From positions 12,565,835 to 12,629,834 of the forward strand of contig NC_088653.1 in NCBI RefSeq assembly GCF_964019385.1: a DNA stretch of 64,000 bases, read 5' to 3'. Position numbers and translations under genes: made by a program. Each line of letters opens with the position of its first letter. Position 1 is the stretch's first letter. Shown here in pieces: positions 1-10,835 of the stretch. The notes below the pieces were generated by a model that was not told the DNA's origin, did not search any database, and was given only the letters and a program-made list of their open reading frames with translations. The DNA comes from Sycon ciliatum. Lineage: Eukaryota > Porifera > Calcarea > Leucosolenida > Sycettidae.

Positions 1-31
1 GCGTGACCTGCGGATTGCGTACACTGCTTGA
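1..31 (+). CDS. 3' end of an upstream NLR gene (copy 0, partial)
   Basis: The first 31 bases continue an open frame (codons from base 2: R-D-L-R-I-A-Y-T-A, then TGA at 29-31). This matches the last codons of the three NLR genes in the window, which end E-R-D-L-R-I-V-Y or close variants. The same 43-bp minisatellite follows directly, as it does after the other copies. The rest of the gene lies upstream of the window. Identity rests on a short match plus conserved downstream context. Confidence 0.8.
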   Translation, partial: RDLRIAYTA

Positions 32-35
32 TACC

Positions 36-207
36 ATGCCAACCCTACCCTACAGTCTGGTGATGTGGAATGTAGACCATGCCAGCCCTACCCTACAGTC
101 TGGTGGTGTGGAATGTAGACCATGCCAGCCCTACCCTACAGTCTGGTGATGTGGAATGTAGACCATACCAGCCCTACCCTACAGTCTGGTGATGTGTAAT
201 GTAGGCT
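36..207. repeat. 43-bp minisatellite, 4 copies (unit 1)
   Basis: Tandem copies of a 43-bp unit beginning ATGCCAGCCCTACCCTACAG and ending GGAATGTAGACC, starting 5 bp after the NLR stop. The array occurs after every NLR stop in the window with 4, 6, 2 and 7 copies, so it would lie in the 3' UTR of each transcript. Bases 208-411 that follow are a shared spacer with short ACATGTAC-type palindromes. Confidence 0.95.
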
Positions 208-411
208 GTAGGAGCACACAGACTGCACAGTATGTATATACATGTACATACTATACACTGAATGTACTGCATACACGTACATAGTACAGTATAGATAACA
301 CATGTTAGTCATCTCTCAGCATGTAGTATTGTCTGCAGTACAGTTATGTACGGCAACTTGTCCACCATATCTCCTTTGCCCAGGTGGCCTGCATCCCGTA
401 TGACTCTCTAT

Positions 412-1278
<867 letters not shown>

Positions 1279-2973
1279 GCTGGCGCTGAACTTTACCGCG
1301 CTGTACTTTACCGCGCTTAATTGCTGGCGCTGTACTTTACCGCGCTGAGTCGCTGACGCTGTACTTTACCGCGCTGTACTTTACCGCGTTGTACATTACC
1401 GCGCTGAGTCCTTGGCGCTGTGCTTTACGGCGCTGTACTTTACCGTGCTGAGTCGCTGGCGCCGTACTTTACGGCGCTGCACTTTACCGCGCTGAGTCGC
1501 TGGCGCTGTACTTTACTGTGCTGTACTTTGCCGCGCTGAGTCGCTGGCTCTGTACTTTACCGTGCTGCACTTTATCACTCTGAGTCGCTGGCGCTGTGCT
1601 TTACCGCGCTGTACTTTAGCGTGCTGAGTCGCTGGCGCCGTACTTCACAGCGCTGCACTTTACCGCGCTGAGTCGCTGGCTCTGAACTTTACCGTGCGTC
1701 ACTTTATCACTCTGAGTCGCTGGCGCTGTACTTTACCGCGCTGTACTTTACCGCGCTGTACTTTACCGCGCTGTACTGTACCGCGCTGAGTCGCTGGAGC
1801 CGTAGTTTAGAGCAATGTTATTTACCGCGCTGAGTCGTTGGCGCTTTACTTTGCCGCGCTGTACTTTACCGCGCTGAGTCCGTTGCTCTGTACTTACCGC
1901 GCTGAGTTGCTGGCGGTGAACTTTATCGCGCTGAGTCACTGGCGCTGTACTTTACCGTGCTGTACTTTACCGTGCTGAGTCGCTGGCGCCGTACTTCACG
2001 GCGCTGCACTTTACCGCGCTGAGTCGCTGGTGTTGTACTTTACCGCGCTGTACTTAATCGCGCGGAGTCGCTGGCTCTGTACTTTACCGCGCTGTACTTT
2101 ACCGCGCTGTACTTTACCGCGCTGAGTCGCTGGCGCTGTACTTTACCGCGCTGAGTCGCTGGCGCTGTGCTTTACCGCGCTGTACTTTACCGTGCTGAGT
2201 CGCTGGCGCCGTACTTCACGGCGCTGCACTTTACCGCGCTGAGTCGCTGGCTCTGTCCTTTACCGTGCTGCACTTTATCACTCTGAGTCTCTGGCGCTGT
2301 ACTTTACCACGCTGTACTTTACCGCGCTTTACTTTACCGCGCTGTACTTTACCGCGCTGTACTGTACCGCGCTGAGTCGCTGGCGCCGTAGTTTAGGGCA
2401 CTGTAATTTACCGCGCTGAGTCGTTGGCGCTTTACTTTGCCGCGCTGTACTTTACCGCGCTGAGTCCGTTGCTCTGTACTTACCGCGCTGAGTTGCTGGC
2501 GGTGAACTTTATCGCGCTGAGTCACTGGCGCTGTACTTTATCGCGCTGTACTTTACCGCGCTGAGTCGCTGGCGCCGTCCTTTACGGCGCTGCACTTTAC
2601 CGCGCTGAGTCGCTGGCGCTGTACTTTGCTGTGCTGTACTTTACCGCGCTGAGTCCCTGGCGCTGTACTTTACGCGCTGAGTCGCTGGCGCTGTGCTTTA
2701 CCGCGCTGTACGCTGCCGCGCTGAGTCGCTGGCGCCGTACTTTACCGCGCTGCACTTAACCGCGCTGTACTTCACCGCGCTGTACTTTTTACCGCGCTGA
2801 GTCGCTGGCGCCGTACTTTAGGGCGCTGTTCTTTACCGCGCTGAGTCGTTGCGCTGTACTTTACTGCGCTGAGTTGCTGGCGCTGTACTTCACCGCGCTG
2901 ATAGTCGCGCCGCTGAAGAAGCTGGCGCTGAAGTGCTGGCGCTGATATGTATCGCGCTGAAACGGCGGCGCTG
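1279..2973. repeat. 15/29-bp GCGCTGTACTTTACC satellite (unit 1)
   Basis: Tandem satellite built from the 15-mer GCTGTACTTTACCGC alternating with a 14-mer GCTGAGTCGCTGGC, giving a mix of 15- and 29-bp periods with point variants (TACTTCAC, CACTTTATC). It ends in degenerate copies spaced by GCGCTGAAG. Homologous blocks lie at 18288-20435, 35291-37210 and 50249-54526. Confidence 0.97.
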
Positions 2974-3165
2974 AAATGGCAAGACCCCTGGCAATGGTCC
3001 AGGTGGTCTGGTCATGGTTGGACTAACCTTTTGAACATGAATACGTCGTGATTACTGCTAAGGAGACCGTGTGTGCCCGCCATGTCAAACACGAAATAGG
3101 ATAGGTCCGGACCAATTAAAAAATACTTTCCCTGACATGGGCGCGTACGTGTGTGTATGGGGGAG

Positions 3166-3463
3166 GGGGGATTGCGGTGTTAGAGTGTATTTGTGTGTGT
3201 GGATGGGGGGGGGGGGAGGGGATGCGGTGCGTGAGTGTATTTGTGTGTGTGAAGGGGGGGGGGGATTGCGGTGCATGAGTGTATTTGTGTGGGTGAAGGG
3301 GGGGGGGGGATTGCGGTCCGTGAGTGTATTTGTTTGGGTGTGGATGGGGGGGGGGGGGGGGAATTGCGGTGGGTGATTGTATTTATGGTTGTGTGTGTGG
3401 GGGGGGGGGGGGGATTGCGGTGCGTGATTGTATTTGGGTGTGTGGTGGGGGGGGGGGGGGGTA
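3166..3463. repeat. ~45-bp G-rich tandem repeat (unit 1)
   Basis: Tandem blocks of ATTGCGGTGCGTGAGTGTAT followed by (TG)n and a run of 10-17 G. Poly-G lies on the + strand throughout. Matching arrays are at 20628-20935 and 54712-55008; unit 3 keeps only a stub near 37290. Confidence 0.9.
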
Positions 3464-3473
3464 CATAGGTCTA

Positions 3474-3649
3474 CAGTTAAACATGTCAAGGCGACCACTC
3501 GGATAAGACGACCACCTACCCTAGCCGACCACTGCTACCAGGACCAAGGGATGCTATTTCCAGTCAATCAACCCTGGATAAGGCGATCACCTGGTAACAG
3601 AGACCACGTTGAATGTCCCTTGAGCGGTCGTCTTAGACAGGTTTCACTG
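3474..3649. mobile_element. MITE family A (GGCGACCAC type)
   Basis: TA-flanked element with diverged inverted ends (CAGTTAAACATGTCAAGG left, GACAGGTTTCACTG right). The interior carries repeated AAGGCGACCAC / GGTGGTCGCCTTAT motifs. Family members in this window: 6450-6710, 6874-7041, 20947-21122, 25474-25650, 25806-25973, 37316-37491, 38603-39065, 39271-39482, 55021-55198, 59264-59440 and 60216-60384. The TA duplication suggests mobilisation by a Tc1/mariner-type transposase (inference). Confidence 0.8.
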
Positions 3650-3658
3650 TACTTGTAC

Positions 3659-4567
3659 AATGTGTGTGTGGAGGGGGGGGGGGGGGGGGTGCACAGTTCT
3701 ACATGTATTACCGTATTATCTCTAATATAAGCACAGTCTCCAATAATAGAACACCTTGGCACGGCTCTTTATCTATTGTGTGTGTGTGTGGGGGGGGGGG
3801 GGGGGGTGCACGGTTCTACATGTTTTATGTGTGTGTGTGTGGGGGGGGGGGGGGGGGTGCACGGTTCTACATGTACATTATACTGTGTGTCTGGGGGGGG
3901 GGGGGGGGGGTGCACGGCTCTACATGTATTATGTGTGTGTGTGGGGGGGGGGGGGGGGTGCACGGCTCTATATGTATTATGTGTGTGTTTGGGGGGGGGG
4001 GGGGTGCACGGTTCCACATGTACATTATACTGTGTGTCTGGGGGGGGGGGGGGTGCACGGCTCTACATGTATTATGTGTGTGTGTGGGGGGGGGGGGGGG
4101 GTGCACGGCTCTATATGTATTATGTGTGTGTGTGTGTGTGGGGGGGGGGGGGTGCACGGCTATATGTATTATGTGTGTGTGTGTGTGTGGGGGGGGGGGG
4201 GTGCACGGTTCTACATGTACATTATACTGTGTGTCTGGGGGGGGGGGGGGGGGGTGCACGGCTCTATATGTATTATGTGTGTGTGTGTGTGTGGAGGGGG
4301 GGGGGGGTGCACGGTTCTCAAGTATTATGTGTGTGTGTGTGTGGGGGGGGGGGGGGGGTGCACGGCTCTATATGTATTATGTGTGTGTGTGTGGGGGGGG
4401 GGGGGGGGTTGCACGGCTCTATATGTATTATGTGTGTGTGGGGGGGGGGGTGCACGGCTCTATATGTATTATGTGTGTGTAGGGGGGGGGGGGGTGCACG
4501 CCTCTATAATGTATTATGTGTGTGTGTGTGGGGGGGGGGGGGGTGCACGGTTCTACATGTACATGTA
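3659..4567. repeat. G-tract array, TGCACGGTTCTACATGTATTAT type (unit 1)
   Basis: About 17 tandem blocks of (GT)n, then G(9-18), then TGCACGGYTCTACATGTATTAT. All G runs are on the + strand, so G-quadruplex potential is very high. A truncated copy of the CCGTATTATCTC MITE (complete at 21287-21585) sits at about 3711-3760. Confidence 0.93.
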
Positions 4568-4569
4568 TA

Positions 4570-4931
4570 GGGCTTGAAAGTGATGACGTCAAAACGGCCA
4601 GGGAGTAGTAAGTTGACATCAGATTTCTATTTTTGGATCCACTAAGGTGTGACTTTGCTATTGCCTATGTACACTGTACGTGGGTGCATAGCAACCCACT
4701 CATGTCGCATGCAGGTGTGACTTTTATTTCGCCACCAGTTGTAACCCCGCCCCCAGTAGCCAAATCAGTCAGTTTCACTGGCTACATCACCATGCTGTGG
4801 GTAAGACCGCTTGAAATGTGCTTGGATCCATACAAAAACTGGATCCAAGTGGATCCAAGTGGATCCCGTTTTTGAATTTTAAAATTATTTTTGAAATTGT
4901 TGCTATGCTGTGACGTAGCAATTTCAAGCCC
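4570..4931. mobile_element. MITE family H (GGGCTTGAAAGTG ends)
   Basis: Inverted ends GGGCTTGAAAGTGATGACGTCA / TGACGTAGCA-TTTCAAGCCC (diverged in the middle) flanked by TA. The interior has repeated GGATCCA motifs. It sits inside the G-tract array. Relatives: 9186-9530 and 21678-22018. Confidence 0.85.
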
Positions 4932-4936
4932 TATTA

Positions 4937-5190
4937 TGTGTGTGTGTGTGGGGGGGGGGGGGTGCACGGCTCTACATGTATTATGTGTGTGTGTGGGGGG
5001 GGGGGGGGGGTGCACGGTTCTACATGTATTATCAAGAGTACATAACCCCCTTGGGGGGGGGGGGGGGGGGTTATGTACTCTTGATATTATGTGTGTGTGG
5101 GGGGGGGGGGGGGGGTGCACGGCTCTACATGTACATTATACTGTGTGTGTGTGGTGGGGGGGGGGGGGGGGGGTGCACGGTTCTACATGT
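4937..5190. repeat. G-tract array, continuation (unit 1)
   Basis: Further (GT)n-G(n)-TGCACGG blocks after the MITE. Bases 5191-5395 after it are a spacer shared by all units, with a short palindrome around ATACTAGTTCAAAACTAGTAT. Confidence 0.9.
5031..5085. repeat. Hairpin within the G-tract array
   Basis: ATCAAGAGTACATAACCCCC is followed by TT and a long G run, then the complementary TTATGTACTCTTGAT. This gives a ~20-bp stem in which the C5 run pairs with G. In unit 2 only the AAGAGTA core is present at the same place. Confidence 0.85.
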
Positions 5191-5395
5191 ATACTGTGTT
5201 ATCTAAATCAATACTAGTTCAAAACTAGTATTAGATAAACCTTGTTATGTCATGTAGTTCAGCACCCATATGGTTCAGATTTTCTCAACGGACTGGGGCT
5301 CTGCCAACCGTGGATGGTTGTAGTAAGGTCACTGTTTCCGAACACAGTGTCCTCCACCTTGTTTCATGCCGTCAATCTAACAACATAATTATGTG

Positions 5396-5545
5396 TGTGT
5401 GTGGGGGGGGGGGAGGGGGGGGGTGCATGGGTCTATGTTTGCGTGTGGGTGGGGGAGTGCATGCGTCTATTATGTGTGTGTCGGGTGGGGGGAGGGGGGG
5501 GGGGGGGGAGTGCATGGGTCTATGTGGGAGGGGGAGTGCATGGGT
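5396..5545. repeat. G-tract array, GTGCATGGGTCTAT type (unit 1)
   Basis: Second G-tract family, with GTGCATGGGTCTATGT or GTGCATGCGTCTATTATG between G runs. It is followed at 5560-5660 by degenerate CCCGTACGTTAGCGTATC repeats. Confidence 0.85.
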
Positions 5546-5696
5546 CTACATGTGTAGCGTACATGTATAGCGTATATTGTATTCCCGTACGTTAGCATAT
5601 CCCCGTACGTTTAACTGTATTCCCGTACGTTGGCGTATCCCCGTACACTAGCGTACGGAGTCTGCCTTTGCATAAAAGCTGCTGCTCACGATTCTT

Positions 5697-5812
5697 TTAT
5701 TGCCAGTTAGTTAATTTAGTAGCCAGTCAGTTAATTTAATAGCCAGTCAGTTAATTTAGTAGGCAATCAGTTAATTTAGTTGCCAATCAGTTAATTTCGT
5801 TGCCAGTACATT
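5697..5812. repeat. 20-bp AT-rich minisatellite (unit 1)
   Basis: About five tandem copies of GCCAGTCAGTTAATTTAGTA with single-base variants. The same array is at 24717-24832. It is absent from units 3 and 4, where this part of the unit is missing. Confidence 0.9.
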
Positions 5813-5889
5813 TCAATTGCCAATTACAGTGTGTTCACTGAGACCCGTGTGCATTTGCCTCCGAGAGAGACTGCGGCCCGCTACACATG

Positions 5890-6440
5890 TACATGTATGT
5901 GTGTGTGTGTGGGGGGGGGGGGGGTCATGGGTATTATGTATGTGTGTCTGTCGGGGGGGGGGGGGGTGCATGGGTCTATGTGGGTGGGGGAGTGCATGGG
6001 TCTATTACATGTACAGGCTGTATGTGTGTGTGTGGGGGGGGGGGGGGTCAGGGTATTATGTATGTGTGTGGGGGGGGGGGGGGAGGGGGTGCATTGGTCG
6101 TGTGTGTGTGTGGGGGGGGGGGGTCATGGGTATTATGTGTGTGTGTGGGGGGGGGGGGGGTACATTGGTCTATATACGTGTGTGTGTGTGTGTTTGTGGG
6201 AGCCTGGGAGGGGGGGAGTGCATAGGCATAGAGTAAAACCTGTGTAAGACGACCGGTCAAGGGGGGGGGGGGCAGCATGGGTCTATTATGTGTGTGTGTG
6301 GGGGGGGGGTCATGGGTATTATGTGTGTGTGGGGGGGGGGGGGGTGCTTTGGTCGATATGTGTGTGTGTGTCGGGGGAGAGGGGGGGGGGTACATTGGTC
6401 TATATACATGTACATGTACGTGTGAGGGGGGGCGGAGTGC
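5890..6440. repeat. G-tract array, GTCATGGGTATTATG type (unit 1)
   Basis: Blocks of (GT)n-G(n) separated by TCATGGGTATTATGT or GTACATTGGTCTATATACGT. A MITE-A end fragment (AGTAAAACCTGTGTAAGACG) sits near 6229-6260. Confidence 0.88.
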
Positions 6441-6449
6441 ATAGGCAAA

Positions 6450-6710
6450 CAGTGGACCCTGTGTAAGACGACCGCTCAAGGGACCTTCAAAACGTGGTGT
6501 TTGTTACTAGGGATAGCTTTATCCAGGGTCAATAGACTGTAAGTAGCATCCCTTGGTCATGGTTGCAGTGGTCTTGGTATGGTATGGTATGGTATGGTAT
6601 TGATTTATTTGAATTCGGTATCTCAACAGTACATTGTACAACTTGGGAAGATCCGTCTTCTAGGGCAGGTGGTCGCCTTAACCGAGTGGTCGCCTTGACA
6701 AGTTTTACTG
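6450..6710. mobile_element. MITE family A, interrupted by a LINE tail
   Basis: Left end CAGTGGACCCTGTGTAAG, right end CAAGTTTTACTG followed by TA. The orthologous copy in unit 2 (25474-25650) lacks the internal insertion at 6576-6654, so this copy was inserted into after the units separated. Confidence 0.8.
6576..6654 (-). mobile_element. 5'-truncated retroposon tail with (CCATA)n end
   Basis: A 79-bp insertion flanked by a 5-bp duplication GTCTT (6571-6575 and 6655-6659), with the empty site in unit 2 near 25597. Read on the minus strand it ends GAATTCAAATAAAT and then a (CCATA)n run, as a LINE 3' end with an AATAAA signal would. The LINE at 57102-58774 shares the GAATTCAAATAAA end, so they may be one family. 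Confidence 0.75.
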
Positions 6711-6795
6711 TATGTGTGTATGTGTGTTTCTGTGTGTGAGTGTGGCGGGGGTTAGGCTTAGGGGGTGCACACTGCACAGTCATGTGCATGACGAA

Positions 6796-6856
6796 CCATA
6801 TCTTGTACTCAGGGTAGCATGTAAAACCATATCTTGTACTCAGGGTAGCATGTAAA
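6796..6856. repeat. 31-bp minisatellite, 2 copies (unit 1)
   Basis: Unit CCATATCTTGTACTCAGGGT plus AGCATGTAAAA. Copy number across units 1-4 is 2, 2, 1 and about 22. Confidence 0.9.
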
Positions 6857-6873
6857 CCATGCGAATACTTGTA

Positions 6874-7041
6874 CAGTAAAACCTGTCAAGGCGACCACTT
6901 GGATCCTGTCCTAGAAGACCACTGCAATCAGGACAAAGACATGCTATTTCCAGTATATTAACCCTGGATAAGGCGACCACCTGGTGACAGAGACCACGTT
7001 TTGAAGGTCCCTTGAGCGGTCGTGTTAGACAGGTTTCACTG
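6874..7041. mobile_element. MITE family A
   Basis: TA-flanked, left end CAGTAAAACCTGTCAAGG, right end GACAGGTTTCACTG. Interior as in the other family members. Orthologous copies are at 25806-25973, 39271-39482 and 60216-60384, so this insertion predates duplication of the units. Confidence 0.85.
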
Positions 7042-7130
7042 TACTTGTCATAGGCAACATACCCGTCATGAAGTATGGGCATTGGTGTGAGTGCATTCTG
7101 CTACAACCAACTTCCGCTATAAAGAACGAA

Positions 7131-8481
7131 TAGACCAATCCCGAAAAGATTGTCTGGGTTCGTGAAAGGGGGCACGCGTGCAAGCCAGCACGTGTGAAGT
7201 GCATCGTTTTGTATTCAGTTTGTGTGTGACAGCTCATGGCGGAGGAGAGAGAGACTTTTGCTCGCCGAGCTGAAGCTAAAGGATTTGATGGAGTCCTGCC
7301 AGCAGCTAGTCAAAGGACCTTCGGTACCTTAGGCAGACCCTGACGGAGTTTGGAGGCCAGATAGCTCTCGGTGAGGAGAGAAACATTCGCGTGGCGATCG
7401 ACTCTCCGTAAAAAATGCAAGCTACATAGCGCCGACATACTGCAACAGCTACGATTTCAGCTAACTAACACGCTACTTCTCGATCTGCTGCTTCACAAAG
7501 TTCAACTTTTTACAAGTCCTGACTGTTGTAGTCTGAAGCTGGAGTCTCATCGCCCACCTACAGGTAGCGTTTGGAGCTGATGGATTTCCCGACTTGGAGT
7601 TGGACTCCTTCCGCAAACTCTCGCAACATAATCATTACTACAGTGTATGCTGTGTTACCGCACGCTCCTGTCGACATGTCACCTATACTGTACATGTACC
7701 GGGTCGCGGAGGAGCCTGACGACCTCCGCTGACTCCAGGTTTCCGAAATACTGCCGTCGTCTTCGTTGATGTCGCTGGTGACATTCTCCCCTTGCAGGAC
7801 GTGCGCATAGTTGTCGTCCCGGAGGTAAAGACTATGTTGTCTTTCGAACTAGTTCTTCATCACGCTCGCGCGAATGATGTTTCTCATCATGAACTCGTTC
7901 CGACGGTGTGACACGGCGATGGTCTTTGGCGGGGCACTGGCTTGGCGAAAACGATATCTTCTTGTGCAATATAACATTGATCGGCTGCAGATGAGTACAG
8001 TCACTTCGTGGTTGGTCCTACAGGAGGGCAGCTGCCAGGAAAGAGGCAGGATTCATCGAAGACGAAGCGCTCGCAACAAACAATAACACTCGAAATATCT
8101 CGTAAGATTTAGGGCCTATCGCTTTGAGCCACAGCGCTCACAGCCTTGCCTACTTCATCAAAGTGAGCTCTACATGTTCGTTGACCTCTTCACACTACAC
8201 AGAAGAGCGAAACAAGGATTATGTCTTAGCATTTCAACTCCAACAGCAGACCATTACCAGTGCGAGAGAAAAAACTACAAAGGGCTTCGCTTTCTGTCGC
8301 ATCGTCTCTCTTGCATGCAACTAACGAGAAAATCGTGTACTTACCCTCGCATTCACACGCGAACTATCAAACACGTCCTGTGCCGCATGCTGATCAGGTA
8401 GTGCCATGTATGTGTTGTACAGTGTACTCTCAGTTGACATGCCCCCTTTCGAACCCAGACAATCTTTTCGGGATTGGTCTA
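7131..8481. mobile_element. 1.35-kb TIR element unique to unit 1
   Basis: Ends are inverted repeats of about 40 bp (AGACCAATCCCGAAAAGATT... on the left, its complement on the right). Units 2 and 4 show the empty site GAACGAATTCTTCTG (near 26058 and 60469). Comparison gives either an AT duplication or no duplication with TAGACC ends. The interior has only short, broken open frames and no transposase I can recognise, so it is probably non-autonomous. Superfamily unassigned. Confidence 0.85.
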
Positions 8482-8730
8482 TTCTTCTGCACAATGGTAT
8501 TCGTTATATGAGGAGTCGAGTGGCAAGTGCTTTGTCAGTTTGTGTGGCATTGCACATGTACTGTAGCAAGATTAGGCAAAACGACCGATTGAGACGATAG
8601 ATTTCTGTAACTGACTTCACAGAACAACAAAGGCAAGCAAGGCTAGATTGTCGTTACTCGAGTAATCCATGATCTGTTCAAAGCCACATATCAGTGAATA
8701 ATGGCAAGAGTAGCGACAAACAGTTAACTA

Positions 8731-8911
8731 CCGTATTTTTCGGAGTATAGTGCGCACCTTTGTATAACGCGCACCCCCAATCTTCATTGGGGGTGCGCAC
8801 TTCAATCTTCATTGAAGTACATGCATTTCACATTCGGAGCATAGTGCGCACCTGCGATTTAGGGCCTAAACTAGCACGTCTAAAGTGCGCAGTATACTCA
8901 GGAAAATACGG
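8731..8911. mobile_element. 181-bp palindromic MITE (CCGTATTTTTCGG ends)
   Basis: Inverted ends CCGTATTTTTCGGAGTATAG / complement, flanked by TA. The interior contains GTGCGCAC repeats and a nested hairpin around ATCTTCATTGGGGGTGCGCA. Unit 2 has the same insertion (26312-26492). Unit 4 keeps the empty site GTTAACTAGCC near 60720. Confidence 0.88.
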
Positions 8912-8954
8912 TAGCCTTGCTTGCCCTTGTTGTGCTATGTATTACGCTCTGTCT

Positions 8955-9046
8955 CCGCCGTGGTGTTGAGCACTGTCAGCACCGTGACTGGGTACATACT
9001 CCGCCGTGGTGTTGAGCACTGTCAGCACCGTGACTGGGTACATACT
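8955..9046. repeat. 46-bp minisatellite, 2 copies (unit 1)
   Basis: Unit CCGCCGTGGTGTTGAGCACT plus GTCAGCACCGTGACTGGGTACATACT. Copy number across units 1-4 is 2, 21, 12 and 1. Confidence 0.95.
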
Positions 9047-9185
9047 CCGCAGTGTAACTGACTTCACATAGAAAGTCACGTTCTATTTATCTTATTACTT
9101 TCCTAATATCAGGCATAGATCCACTAGACGGGCAATACGTAGTGTCCACTTTAGATGTCCCGAGAGGTGAGGGTATGTCAGTATA

Positions 9186-9530
9186 GGGCTTGAAAGTGAT
9201 GACGTCAAAAACGGCCTGGGAGTAGTAAAGTGACATCAGATTTCTATTTTGGATCCACTAAGGTGTGACTTTGCTATTGCCCCAGTATGTGGGTGCATAG
9301 CAACCCACTCATGTCGTATGCAGGTGCAACTTTTACTTCGCCACCAGTTGTCACCCCGCCCCCACTAGCCAAATCAGTCAGTTTCACTGGCAACATCACC
9401 TTGCTGTGAGTGAGACCGCTTGAAATGTGCTTGGATCCATACAAAAACTGGATCCAGGTGGATCCAGTTTTCGAATTTTTCAAATTGTTCCTATGCCATT
9501 GCTATGGAGTGACGTAGCACTTTCAAGCCC
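9186..9530. mobile_element. MITE family H, second copy in unit 1
   Basis: Ends GGGCTTGAAAGTGATGACG / CACTTTCAAGCCC with flanking TA. Units 2, 3 and 4 lack it at this position (unit 2 reads GTCGGTATAAGCAATC), so it is unit-1 specific. Confidence 0.85.
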
Positions 9531-10435
9531 TATTAGCAATCTCAACGGTGTCTTACAGACTGTGTTCGTAACCATTTAGTGGGCAGGTTCCCTTGGACCT
9601 GTAGTTGCACATTTTGACCTCCTGCTGCAGTTGGTTGGCTGAGGGGAGGGGGGGGGGTATATATCGGTGTCCGGGGCAGTAGGAGGATTGGCTTCGGTGG
9701 TGGTGTTAGCTGGTGCACACGTTGTGCGGTATGTTTCTGTGTGTTCTTGAATCCTGGTTTGACTGTATTGTTCAATGGTCTTGTCAGTGTCGTCTTCGTC
9801 ATACATCCGCCAACTTTCTTCACAGCTGAGACTTTCAGCTCGTGCTTGCCTTGGTTGAGCTCACCTTCCCCTCCTTATGTTACTTCCATAGCTTAGAACC
9901 TTCCAAGTTGGAAGGCTGTTGGAGTGCGCATCCAAAACGTGCTAGAGCTGATTGGAAGTTAGTTGTAGAACGTCAGTACCGTTGGTCAGTGTCGTGCAAT
10001 TTTATAGCATATTAAAGCTGATTAGCAAGTACATGAAAACCGGGTGGTGTTTGTGGACAATATGTTTGTAATAAATTATAGCCTGCCTTGCTGTTCATTG
10101 GTCCTTTTTCCTTCCATAAAACAGTTACTGTATGTTCATGATGCAGACTGCAAGCATAGAGCTGGAGGTGAAAACACACTAACGCGGTCATTATCATTAT
10201 TTTACATGTAGCCATGTCATGGCCTACACTAGTACTAGTAGTAGTAGTAGACGCATGCCACGGCGAATAATAGTTAGTGGAAGTAACAGTTGTTGGTGGA
10301 GCACAGCCAGAGGAGACAAAATGCGCTTCATTCAAACACTCAGATCACCTATCCACGGCCAAAGCAGACAGCCGTATCGTCTCGGCCAGGGACGCTCCAC
10401 ACGTGACACCATGTACATCACTGCAGTACTGCGAT
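9531..10435. other. Shared non-coding spacer (unit 1)
   Basis: Conserved in all four units (27948-28403 plus 29354-29820, 41305-42330, 60950-61870). It contains a short G run inside TTGGTTGGCTG...TATATATCGG and an AGT/TAC microsatellite near 10226-10250. A short ATG frame starting near 10219 is preserved in three units but frameshifted in unit 4, so I do not call it a gene. Confidence 0.55.
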
Positions 10436-10495
10436 TTATCGCACCCCACGTGAGTGTCTCCATGGTTTGAGCCAATCAGCGGCTTTACTGAGCGT

Positions 10496-10752
10496 GCAAT
10501 ATTCCCCAGTACACCGCCAGCCAATGTGGATGCACTGCAGTGCGATATTGCACCCCGGCGAGTGAGCGTGCAAATAACCTATATCTGCACGCTCACTTCG
10601 AAGCGAGCGTGCAAATAACCTATATATTTGCACGCTCACTTCGAAGTGAGCGTGCAGATATAGGTTATTTGCACGCTCACTCGCCGGGGTGCAATATCGC
10701 ACTGCAGTGCATCCACATAGTCATTGGCTGGCGGTGTACTGGGGAATATTGC
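10496..10752. repeat. Foldback with ~108-bp arms
   Basis: Left arm 10496-10603 and right arm 10639-10752 are near-perfect complements (GCAATATTCCCCAGTACACC on the left). Each contains the nested palindrome GCACGCTCACTTCGAAG(T/C)GAGCGTGC. The loop holds a third copy of the nested motif. Confidence 0.93.
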
Positions 10753-10835
10753 GAGTCGCTCCGCCAGGGAGTCGCTGCTGACTTGCTGCAGCACACCAAA
10801 ATTAATCGGTCGAGGACGCTGTCGCGGAAGCGAAT

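Noticed and set aside
3664..4577. Cys-Val-Gly-rich (+) and Pro-His-Thr-rich (-) frames over the G-tract arrays, including 441 codons at 55797-57122
   Set aside because: They come from (GT)n and poly-G with few stops. Up to three frames are open at once and run lengths differ between units, so no protein is conserved.
10219..10470. Short ATG frame (M-A-Y-T-S...R-R-M-P-R-R) present in several units, also near 29608 and 42114
   Set aside because: Unit 4 has a 4-bp insertion that breaks the frame, and the 3' end differs in each unit. Similarity follows from duplication, not coding constraint. It could be untranslated exon sequence, but nothing shows it.
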